DNA from: Candidatus Nomurabacteria bacterium
GTDB lineage: Bacteria > Patescibacteriota > Minisyncoccia > Phycocordibacterales > UBA9973
Assembly (NCBI GenBank): GCA_943354205.1
Contig: CALRBJ010000003.1
Span: forward strand, 23,434 to 39,001
Length of the DNA: 15,568 nucleotides
Reading direction: 5' to 3'
Positions 7,427-12,809 of the stretch are shown here, one piece after another; position 1 is the stretch's first letter; the number at the start of each line of letters is the position of its first letter. The notes under the pieces are model-generated. The model searched no databases, was not told where the DNA came from, and was given only the letters and a program-made list of their open reading frames with translations. The position numbers and the translations under genes are program-made.

Positions 7427-7963
7427 GGCGACTTGAAATTTGATTTGCAAAATCAGAGAAAACGGAATGTAAATCCATGTGCATTTCACAGAAGGTTCAT
7501 GAGTATGCTTGTACCTTGCCCTAGCTTCAAGCAAAAATTCCTTATGTTTGCTTTGGGTAAAATTAATTTCCGGTATCCTAATCGCAATACACACGTACTT
7601 TTTAGGAAGAATTACTCCTTTTTGCGTACCAAAATCAAAAGCCGCAATGTCGTCTCCGTAAATAAAATACGGATCCTCATTAAACAAATCCTCCTTGAGC
7701 TCAAAAACAATATCCTCTAAATCAAAATTACTCGCCACAATGTGAGAAATTTCGATTTTAAAAATCCTGCTTTTTGATTTCAAGAAGTCGGCAATCTTGG
7801 CAAACTCAGCAATGTTTCGATCTACCGTTGCTAAAGAATTGGGCAAGGTCGGTGTAATTTCTCTTTCACCATATTTATCTCTGATAAAATCATCAAAGGA
7901 CTTAATAAAATCTTCTGAAAAGTTTTGATACTTTTGTGGGTCTTTGGTTGTGGTAAGGGACAT
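7412..7963 (-). CDS. Unrecognised 183-residue protein
   Basis: I do not recognise this protein. The N-terminal half is acidic and helical (DFIKSFDDFIRDKYGE; NIAEFAKIADFLKSKSRIFKIEISHIV). The C-terminal half is rich in beta-branched and aromatic residues (YVCIAIRIPEINF; CTWIYIPFSLILQIKF), suggesting a globular alpha/beta protein. There is no signal peptide or clear membrane helix. The ATG at 7963 begins the longest frame; no Shine-Dalgarno is seen. A plausible TTGACG/TAAGCT promoter lies upstream and a good terminator overlaps its end, so it appears to be a stand-alone transcription unit between the methyltransferase gene and the ABC operon. Sustained frame, bounded transcription signals and sensible composition support a real gene. 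Confidence 0.7.
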   Translation of the reverse strand: MSLTTTKDPQKYQNFSEDFIKSFDDFIRDKYGEREITPTLPNSLATVDRNIAEFAKIADFLKSKSRIFKIEISHIVASNFDLEDIVFELKEDLFNEDPYFIYGDDIAAFDFGTQKGVILPKKYVCIAIRIPEINFTQSKHKEFLLEARARYKHTHEPSVKCTWIYIPFSLILQIKFQVAKPRF

Positions 7964-7983
7964 GGCGATGCGTTTTGCCTAAA

Positions 7984-8012
7984 AGCTTATTCCTAAAAAA
8001 CTTTTTCGTCAA
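7984..8012 (-). promoter_or_regulatory. Possible -35/-10 promoter of the 183-residue gene
   Basis: On the minus strand TTGACG (8012 to 8007) is followed after exactly 17 bases by TAAGCT (7989 to 7984). The -35 is good and the -10 poor. The predicted start would give a short leader of about 14 bases before the ATG at 7963. Confidence 0.4.
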
Positions 8013-8017
8013 GAAAT

Positions 8018-8272
8018 TTATGCTATCGCCCCTTCGGCGCGGAGTTTGCGGATTTTTTCGGCACGGCCGCGATTGTATTCGCCGGCCAATCCATCGGAGC
8101 GAATCACTCGGTGGCAAGGAATCTCCGGCCGATAATTTTTCTTCAGTATTGAACCCACCGCGCGCGAAGCATTTACGCTTCCCGCTTTTTCCGCCACTTG
8201 TTTGTAGGTTAAAACCTTTCCTTTTGGGATTTTCTTTACAACGGCCAAAACTTTTTCCTCAAATGTTTTCAT
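8018..8272 (-). CDS. Minimal O6-alkylguanine-DNA methyltransferase domain protein
   Basis: This 84-residue protein is the C-terminal, DNA-binding and catalytic half of Ogt/MGMT without the usual N-terminal domain. The family's FEEKVLAVVKKIPKGKVLTYKQVA helix-turn-helix is at 4-27, and the arginine-finger helix ASRAVGSILKKN follows. The active-site motif IPCHRV (51-56) has the alkyl-accepting cysteine at C53. Alkyltransferase-like (ATL) proteins of similar size carry tryptophan there, so this one is predicted to accept the alkyl group itself. The ATG overlaps the argS stop as TAATG, so translation is coupled to arginyl-tRNA synthetase. Very short, single-domain methyltransferases occur in reduced genomes, so I do not regard it as a broken gene. 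Confidence 0.85.
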   Translation of the reverse strand: MKTFEEKVLAVVKKIPKGKVLTYKQVAEKAGSVNASRAVGSILKKNYRPEIPCHRVIRSDGLAGEYNRGRAEKIRKLRAEGAIA

Positions 8273-10017
8273 TACATTTTTTCAGGTACTTGAATAGCGA
8301 GGAGGCCGAGACCAGTTTTCATGACATTATAGAAAGCTTGAGTAATTTTTATTCTATATACTGATGCCTTTATATCATCTGGATTTACTATTTGATTATT
8401 AGCGTAAAAACTATTAAATGCCGAAGCAATTTCCGTGAGATATGTCACAATATAATTAGGCTGATATTCTGTTGCAGCTCTTTGAGTAATTTCTTCAAAT
8501 CTGGGAAGTAACTTCTCCAAAACAGAGATATCTTGATTTATGTTTTGTTCTTTGTTTTTCTCAAATTCGTTAACTTGCATTCTTTTAAATTTTTCTAATA
8601 CTGCATTTGCGCGCACCGCGGTGTATTGCAGATACGGACCAGAATCGCCCTCAAAGGAAATAGACCTATCGAAGTCGTAAATAATATCGGAGCCAAGTGA
8701 GGAGCGGAGTATAGAATATTTTATGGCCGACACTCCGATCATTTCAGAAATTTTATTTTTTTCTTCGTCGCTCATTTCACGGTCTTTCATTTTTTCGAGC
8801 ACCGCCGCTTGCGCATCTTTTAGAAGAGACTCGCCGGTTATGATATTGCCTTTTCTCGAGCTCATTTTTCCTTCGGCAAAGCGCATCATGCCGTGGGTGA
8901 CATGCTTGATCCTAGGATATATTTCAGGCCAGAGGAGCGAGATGGCTTTGTACACCACCCTCATATAATCCATTTGCTCTACGGCAGTAGTGGTAATAGA
9001 TAAATCGGGGTTTTCTTTTTCAAATTTTATTTTGGTAAGGCCAAGTTCCTTGCCTTCATATGTGGGCAAATTATTCTTTGTGATAAAAACTCTGGTATGC
9101 AGTTTTGGGTCATGCGCTTCGGCATGGAAAACCACCGCGCCTTCGGATTCTTCAAAAATCGCCGGCGTATTTTCGCGCACTATTTTCTGGCCAACCAGCG
9201 CGGTATCTGATTCGAAGAAATAATAATCGAATTTAGTGCCAAGCTTTTTGTAGAGAGTTTCAAAAGCCTCGAGCGTGACCCCTCTGCCCCAATCATAAAT
9301 TTTGTTTATCTCCGCATCGCTTCTGTCGTATATTTTTTTATTGAGCGCGTCTATCTCTGCTTTTGCCGTCGGGTCTGTCTCGTACAAATCGCTCCCCTCT
9401 GCATAACATTTACCGATATATTCAGCCAAGATTTCCGGACTTGCCGACTCGTCGGCCGGAGGACCGGCTTTGTACATGCCAAAAATCGCTTTGGCCACAT
9501 GGGGGCCAACATCACCCTGATAGTTGGCGCGAATGGTTTTTGCGCCTGAAAATTCTACCAACCGAGAAATGCTCTCGCCGATAGAATTGCTCATCAAGTG
9601 CCCGATATGAAAAGGCTTGAATGGGTTTGGCTGGCTATGCTCTACCATTACCTTTTTTCCAGCAAGCATTGTATTCTTTGCCCAATTTTCCGGATCAGTA
9701 TTTATTTTTTCAACCATCCCGGAAAAATAATTTTTATCTAGATAAAAATTTATAAAGCCGGGACCAGCGATTTCTATTTTTTGAATCAAACCCTCTCTGT
9801 CCCCCTTGTCAGGGGGAAGTAAATTCTTTAACTCCGCCATTATTTTCTCTGCCAATTCTTTTGGATTAGCCTTGGCGTTTTTTGCACACACCAAAGCCAC
9901 ATTCGTAGAATAATCGCCATGCGAAAAATCTTCCGGATGTTCTACCGAAAAAGCCGTCTCGGGCAAACCGAGACTTTTCAAAGCTTGCTGTATATAGTGT
10001 CTGATCTCTTCCTGCAT
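8272..10017 (-). CDS. argS: Arginyl-tRNA synthetase
   Basis: This class I synthetase charges tRNA-Arg. I use the ATG at 10017 (581 residues). An ATG at 10035 would add six residues, but its TG is part of the extended -10 promoter, so it is unlikely to be transcribed. The N-terminal add-1 domain includes DFSHGDYSTNVAL and AGPGFINFYLD. The HIGH motif is HSQPNPFKPFHIGH (HIGH at about 137-140), followed by NYQGDVGPHVAK. KMSSRKGN (about 384-391) stands in the KMSKS position. The C-terminal helical anticodon-binding domain begins near GPYLQYTAVRANAVL. A palindromic stretch encodes an apparent in-frame insert, LLPPDKGDREG, in the N-terminal domain. The methyltransferase gene overlaps its stop codon. 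Its end has no terminator, so the two form one unit. Confidence 0.95.
   Translation of the reverse strand: MQEEIRHYIQQALKSLGLPETAFSVEHPEDFSHGDYSTNVALVCAKNAKANPKELAEKIMAELKNLLPPDKGDREGLIQKIEIAGPGFINFYLDKNYFSGMVEKINTDPENWAKNTMLAGKKVMVEHSQPNPFKPFHIGHLMSNSIGESISRLVEFSGAKTIRANYQGDVGPHVAKAIFGMYKAGPPADESASPEILAEYIGKCYAEGSDLYETDPTAKAEIDALNKKIYDRSDAEINKIYDWGRGVTLEAFETLYKKLGTKFDYYFFESDTALVGQKIVRENTPAIFEESEGAVVFHAEAHDPKLHTRVFITKNNLPTYEGKELGLTKIKFEKENPDLSITTTAVEQMDYMRVVYKAISLLWPEIYPRIKHVTHGMMRFAEGKMSSRKGNIITGESLLKDAQAAVLEKMKDREMSDEEKNKISEMIGVSAIKYSILRSSLGSDIIYDFDRSISFEGDSGPYLQYTAVRANAVLEKFKRMQVNEFEKNKEQNINQDISVLEKLLPRFEEITQRAATEYQPNYIVTYLTEIASAFNSFYANNQIVNPDDIKASVYRIKITQAFYNVMKTGLGLLAIQVPEKM
9800..9817. 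repeat. Palindromic repeat-like hairpin inside argS
   Basis: TCCCCCT and AGGGGGA form a perfect 7-base-pair stem around a TGTC loop. It resembles the CCCCCT/AGGGGG small palindromic repeats common in many bacterial genomes. It encodes the PPDKGDREG segment of ArgRS, in frame. Confidence 0.6.
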
Positions 10018-10025
10018 ATGAAAAA

Positions 10026-10034
10026 AGTGTAGCA
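10026..10034 (-). promoter_or_regulatory. Extended -10 promoter of argS
   Basis: On the minus strand TGC is followed by TACACT (10031 to 10026), eight bases before the ATG at 10017. The upstream in-frame ATG at 10035 is built from the TG of this element, which argues against its use as a start codon. Confidence 0.5.
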
Positions 10035-10043
10035 TTTCGAGGC

Positions 10044-10075
10044 TAAAATAAAAAACCCCACATACAAATGTGGGG
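10044..10075 (-). terminator. Intrinsic terminator of the 260-residue gene
   Basis: In the minus-strand transcript CCCCACAT and ATGTGGGG form a perfect 8-base-pair stem (10075-10068 with 10063-10056) with a four-base loop. It is followed directly by six Ts, an A and more Ts. It begins about 20 bases after the double UGA stop. Confidence 0.9.
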
Positions 10076-10096
10076 GGTGAAATTTTTTACATTTCA

Positions 10097-10879
10097 TCAT
10101 TTGGCCATAGCCCAAAATTTATCTTTTATTTTAATTTGGGCACCAACCTCCATCTCAGCATCAGTTGAACCAAGTGAACAAACAATATTTTTAAAATCGT
10201 TCGCAGTTAGTTTTAGTGATTTTGGACAAACCATTGAAAAACAAAATTTCAATCCTCCATGTCTTTTTCCTAAAAAGGAAAAAAATTGGATGAAGTGTGT
10301 TTCAGCCTGGCCAGTGCTCTCTGGTATGTCGCCGATAATTGCAAGCATGAGCTGGTCTGTGTCCAAATCTTCAATCACCTTTATTTTCTTCGATGATGAA
10401 GAGCTGAATGGAGCGCCATGAAAACCTATCGGCCAGCCATGGGCACTTGCATCATCAGACGAGGTCTCAAACAAGCAAGCTTCATCTGAACAGTTTGCAA
10501 AAAAATAGTTTCCATTTGATGAAGGAATGATATTTTTTATGTGCCCGCAAAATGCTTGTCTTCTTTGTGTCCACCGGCAGTCTTTTTCGCTGTGCTTTTC
10601 AAACCAGCCTATGTGCAGATTTCCTCCCATTTCAAGATAAAGCATCTCCAACTTTTGGTCTATATGCTTGAAAGTGGTCGGAAGCATCGAGCGAAAAACA
10701 ACAAAAAAGGTTTCCTTGATTTCGTTGTAGATAAATACAACGGTGTCTCTTTCATCGAGGTATTTGTCCTTGCTTACAATGATAGGAACGAGTGGTCGAG
10801 CATCGGGAATCTCACCTTGAAGTTTGTAATCGCCAAAATGCTCAGCGATAATTTGGTTTATTTTGTTTTGAAGTAACAT
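10097..10879 (-). CDS. Unrecognised 260-residue protein
   Basis: I do not recognise this protein. It has no signal peptide or membrane helix and is probably cytoplasmic. Visible features are a conserved-looking central region with GGNLHIGWFEKH (85-96) and several cysteines at C101, C111, C130 and C135. A serine run (PFSSSSSKKIK, 157-167) may be a linker between two halves. A second block (FIQFFSFLGKRHGGLKFCFSMVC, 196-218) follows. The cysteine/histidine pattern could bind metal, but this is speculation. It ends with two consecutive UGA codons, so UGA is a stop here. A near-consensus promoter lies upstream and a strong terminator downstream, so it is an independent transcription unit between dut and argS. 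The long open frame with matched signals supports a genuine gene. Confidence 0.72.
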   Translation of the reverse strand: MLLQNKINQIIAEHFGDYKLQGEIPDARPLVPIIVSKDKYLDERDTVVFIYNEIKETFFVVFRSMLPTTFKHIDQKLEMLYLEMGGNLHIGWFEKHSEKDCRWTQRRQAFCGHIKNIIPSSNGNYFFANCSDEACLFETSSDDASAHGWPIGFHGAPFSSSSSKKIKVIEDLDTDQLMLAIIGDIPESTGQAETHFIQFFSFLGKRHGGLKFCFSMVCPKSLKLTANDFKNIVCSLGSTDAEMEVGAQIKIKDKFWAMAK

Positions 10880-10911
10880 GATTAAAAAATTTTAAATGTG
10901 AACTTATCCGA

Positions 10912-10939
10912 AGTATAGCCAAAGGGGAAAGATTGTCAA
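10912..10939 (-). promoter_or_regulatory. Near-consensus promoter of the 260-residue gene
   Basis: A perfect TTGACA (10939 to 10934) is followed after 16 bases by TATACT (10917 to 10912). The predicted start gives a leader of about 26 bases before the ATG at 10879. This is unlike the leaderless arrangement of most other genes here. No Shine-Dalgarno is seen in that leader. Confidence 0.7.
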
Positions 10940-10946
10940 ATTCTTC

Positions 10947-10989
10947 ATAATTTCTACCAAGTTTACAGCTGTAAAGTTAGTAGAATTAT
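10947..10989. repeat. Imperfect inverted repeat with perfect 14-base core (possible operator)
   Basis: Arms of about 21-22 bases meet at 10968/10969. The core TTTACAGCTGTAAA (10962-10975) is a perfect palindrome containing TACAGCTGTA, which fits the TACAnnTGTA pattern of CopY/BlaI/MecI-type repressor operators. The outer arms continue with two mismatches and one bulge. The repeat overlaps the dut stop codon and lies about 20-30 bases upstream of the -35 of the 260-residue gene. No T-run follows on the minus strand, so it is not a standard terminator for dut. Confidence 0.6.
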
Positions 10990-11408
10990 TTTCCCGTGCT
11001 GCCAAAACCACCGTCAGCGCGGGCGGTATCGGAGAGCTCCGTGGCTTCCACTATTTCCACTCGTTCTATTTTTTGAATAAGCATTTGGGCCAGTTTATCA
11101 CCCGCGTTTATGACAAAATCTTCCGCGCCTGCGTTGTATAAAACTACACTCCATTCCCCTCGGTAGCCGGCATCTATCACTCCCGCAAAGTTTGTAATGC
11201 CATTCTTGAGCGCCAGCCCGCTTTTGTCCCAAACCAAACCCACATGGCCTTCGGGAATTTCCAAGGCAAGCCCAGTCGGTATCCCCTTTCGCTCACCAGG
11301 TTTTATAACTGTGTTTTCTATTGCCCGCACGTCGAAACCAGCATCGCCCAGGTGCGCATACGTAGGAATCTGCGCCAGCGGATTTAATTTTTTTATTTTG
11401 AGTTGCAT
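10986..11408 (-). CDS. dut: Deoxyuridine triphosphatase
   Basis: This 140-residue trimeric dUTPase hydrolyses dUTP to dUMP and pyrophosphate, keeping uracil out of DNA and feeding thymidylate synthesis. All five family motifs are in order: GDAGFDVRA (21-29), WDKSGLA (60-66; the usual R before SGLA is K here), GVIDAGYRGEW (76-86) with the catalytic aspartate D79, KLAQMLIQ (105-112), and the C-terminal phosphate-binding ARADGGFGSTG (129-139). The length is normal. An extended -10 box ends six bases before the ATG and abuts the terminator of the rplK operon, so dut is a separate unit. Its stop codon lies within an inverted repeat. Confidence 0.95.
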   Translation of the reverse strand: MQLKIKKLNPLAQIPTYAHLGDAGFDVRAIENTVIKPGERKGIPTGLALEIPEGHVGLVWDKSGLALKNGITNFAGVIDAGYRGEWSVVLYNAGAEDFVINAGDKLAQMLIQKIERVEIVEATELSDTARADGGFGSTGK

Positions 11409-11414
11409 TTTGTT

Positions 11415-11423
11415 ATTCTAACA
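11415..11423 (-). promoter_or_regulatory. Extended -10 promoter of dut
   Basis: On the minus strand TGT is followed by TAGAAT (11420 to 11415), six bases before the ATG at 11408. The TG comes directly after the T-run of the preceding terminator, so terminator and promoter are fused. Confidence 0.6.
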
Positions 11424-11449
11424 AAAAAATCTCCAAAGGAGATTTTTTT
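11423..11449 (-). terminator. Intrinsic terminator of the secE-nusG-rplK operon
   Basis: ATCTCC and GGAGAT form the stem core around a three-base loop, flanked by seven As and seven Ts, so the potential stem is 12 base pairs. It begins two bases after the rplK stop codon. Its symmetry would let it stop transcription from either strand. Confidence 0.88.
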
Positions 11450-11451
11450 GT

Positions 11452-11874
11452 TTACTTAATTTCAATTCCCATAGATCGGGCTGAGCCTTCCACTATTTTC
11501 ATAGCGCCGGCTAAATCTTTGGCATTCAAATCGGGCATTTTCTTTTCCGCGATTTCTTGTACTTGGGCTTTGGTGATTTTTCCAGCTTTCGAGCTGTTTG
11601 GCTTGCCGGAACCCTTTTCCACGCCAGCGGCTTTCAAGATGAGGCCGGTGACTGGAGGAGTTTTCAATATAAAGTCATACGAGCGGTCTTCATACACAGA
11701 TAGGAGCACAGAAACTGTTTCGCCCATTTGCTTTTGAGTAGCTGCGTTGAACTTGGTGACGAAGTCGCCGATGTTTACACCAGCCTGACCGAGAGTAGGA
11801 CCAAGCGGTGGAGCAGGAGTAGCCTTGCCGCCCGGCACTTGGAGTTTTATTTTCTTTAAAATTTTCTTTGCCAT
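11452..11874 (-). CDS. rplK: 50S ribosomal protein L11
   Basis: L11 (uL11) builds the GTPase-associated centre on 23S rRNA with the L10/L12 stalk. The 140-residue chain is full length and collinear with the family: [18 protein letters not shown], the proline-rich [19 protein letters not shown], the hinge region [14 protein letters not shown] (70-83), and the C-terminal RNA-binding domain [21 protein letters not shown]. It follows nusG after 91 bases that contain a possible additional promoter. The usual next gene, rplA (L1), is missing: the stop is followed at once by a strong terminator and then dut. Confidence 0.97.
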   Translation of the reverse strand: MAKKILKKIKLQVPGGKATPAPPLGPTLGQAGVNIGDFVTKFNAATQKQMGETVSVLLSVYEDRSYDFILKTPPVTGLILKAAGVEKGSGKPNSSKAGKITKAQVQEIAEKKMPDLNAKDLAGAMKIVEGSARSMGIEIK

Positions 11875-11924
11875 AAAATAATATGTTTAGTTAATTGTTG
11901 AAGCAGTAACGTAACAGTGAGAGT

Positions 11925-11933
11925 AGTCTACCA
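11925..11933 (-). promoter_or_regulatory. Possible internal promoter upstream of rplK
   Basis: In the 91-base nusG-rplK gap the minus strand has TGG TAGACT (11933 to 11925) with TTTACT 16 bases further upstream. It would give a leader of about 44 bases for rplK. Read-through from secE remains equally possible. Confidence 0.35.
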
Positions 11934-11965
11934 GAAATTTGCCAAAAGTAAAGCTGAATAAAGAG

Positions 11966-12511
11966 CTACATTTTCTTTACCTGGAGAAAATCGAGCTCTA
12001 CTGGAGTTTCTCGGCCAAACATCGAGACGAGCACTTTTACCTTGCCTCGCGATTCGTCGACTTCTGAAACCTTGCCTTCGAGATCCTTGAACGGGCCGTC
12101 GTTTATGATGACGAGCTCGCCTAGCGCCAAATCGATATTGTGCTTGGCAACATCGGTATCCATGCGAGCAAAGAGGCTCTCGACTTCCGCTTTGTCGAGG
12201 GGAACTGGGTTCACCCCCGCGCCCACGAATCCGGTGACGCGCGGAGTATTGCGCACCACATACCAGCTGTCGTCGGTGACGATCATGTCCACCAGCACAT
12301 AGCCCGGATAAATTTTTTCTTCCACTTCAGTGCGCTTGCCAGCTTTGATTTTTATTTTTTTCTCGACAGGAACGATGACATTGAAAATTTTATCGTTCAT
12401 ACCCAAGCTATCGATGCGCTGTTTCAAATTGCGAAGCACGGCAGCCTCGTAGCCAGAGTAAGTGTGTATCGCGTACCAATTTCGCTCTCCTTTTAGTTCT
12501 TGTTTTGACAT
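11966..12511 (-). CDS. nusG: Transcription elongation/antitermination factor NusG
   Basis: NusG binds RNA polymerase through its N-terminal domain and links it to Rho or to ribosomal protein S10 through its C-terminal KOW domain. The 181-residue protein has the NGN-domain hallmarks NWYAIHTYSGYEAAVLRNLKQR (residues 11-32), EKIYPGYVLVDM (65-76) and VRNTPRVTGFVG (86-97). A KOW domain follows from residue 131 (GELVIINDGPFKDLEGKV), ending in VELDFLQVKKM. The length is standard, with no extra domain II. The ATG is 12 bases after the secE stop with no Shine-Dalgarno between, consistent with cotranscription. secE-nusG-rplK order is the conserved bacterial arrangement. Confidence 0.97.
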   Translation of the reverse strand: MSKQELKGERNWYAIHTYSGYEAAVLRNLKQRIDSLGMNDKIFNVIVPVEKKIKIKAGKRTEVEEKIYPGYVLVDMIVTDDSWYVVRNTPRVTGFVGAGVNPVPLDKAEVESLFARMDTDVAKHNIDLALGELVIINDGPFKDLEGKVSEVDESRGKVKVLVSMFGRETPVELDFLQVKKM

Positions 12512-12523
12512 ATATTTAAATAA

Positions 12524-12712
12524 TTAGTTTGGCAAAATTTTTAACAATATTTTTGAGAAGACAAAATCGAAAAAGCCAGAATAGTAAGCGAGCAAGACAG
12601 ATATGACCAAAACTAAAACAGTATAGTAAATGGTTTCTTTTCTGCTCGGCCAAACGACATGCTTTAATTCGGCGCGAGTGTCTTTAAAATAATTTGTGAT
12701 TTTTGAAAACAT
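12524..12712 (-). CDS. secE: Protein translocase subunit SecE
   Basis: SecE clamps SecY in the cytoplasmic-membrane translocon. This is the short, single-helix form of 62 residues. An amphipathic N-terminal helix carries the conserved TRAELKHVVWPSRKET pattern (12-27), followed by one transmembrane helix (29-46, YYTVLVLVISVLLAYYSGF) and a short tail. It heads the secE-nusG-rplK operon. Upstream is a strong TTGACT/TACTAT promoter with a hairpin-forming leader and a second TATAAT nearer the gene. No tRNA-Trp gene precedes it, unlike in many bacteria. Confidence 0.94.
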   Translation of the reverse strand: MFSKITNYFKDTRAELKHVVWPSRKETIYYTVLVLVISVLLAYYSGFFDFVFSKILLKILPN

Positions 12713-12726
12713 AAAATTGTAGCTTA

Positions 12727-12732
12727 ATTATA
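12727..12732 (-). promoter_or_regulatory. Possible proximal -10 box of secE
   Basis: A perfect TATAAT lies 14 bases upstream of the secE ATG on the minus strand. A weak TTTAAA is 17 bases further up. It would give a very short leader lacking the hairpin. Confidence 0.35.
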
Positions 12733-12743
12733 AAGGATTTTTA

Positions 12744-12770
12744 GGCATTTTTAAATGCCCTCGCGGGCAT
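12744..12770 (-). promoter_or_regulatory. Structured secE leader with two mutually exclusive hairpins
   Basis: The minus-strand leader can fold ATGCCC-GCGA-GGGCAT (12770 to 12755), a 6-base-pair stem closed by a GNRA tetraloop. Alternatively its 3' arm can pair downstream as GGCATTT with AAATGCC (12759-12753 with 12750-12744). Both need the same segment, so only one can form. The first hairpin would start within a few bases of the predicted 5' end. Confidence 0.45.
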
Positions 12771-12780
12771 CAACCCGTTT

Positions 12781-12809
12781 ATAGTACTCTCTTATTATTA
12801 TAAAGTCAA
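12781..12809 (-). promoter_or_regulatory. Main promoter of the secE-nusG-rplK operon
   Basis: TTGACT (12809 to 12804) and TACTAT (12786 to 12781) are separated by exactly 17 bases on the minus strand. The -35 begins directly after the stop codon of the SIMPL-domain gene. The predicted leader is about 60 bases. Confidence 0.65.

Noticed and set aside
7975..8364. Plus-strand open frame of 129 residues spanning two gene ends
   Set aside because: It is antisense to the methyltransferase gene and the argS end, both of which have clear family matches.
9800..9817. Terminator on the basis of the CCCCCT/AGGGGG hairpin
   Set aside because: It lies inside argS in frame with no T-run on either side, so it is a repeat-like element.
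10097..10102. Possible UGA recoding to glycine as in SR1/Gracilibacteria
   Set aside because: Two consecutive UGA codons end the 260-residue gene directly before a strong terminator, and no other gene needs UGA to be read through.
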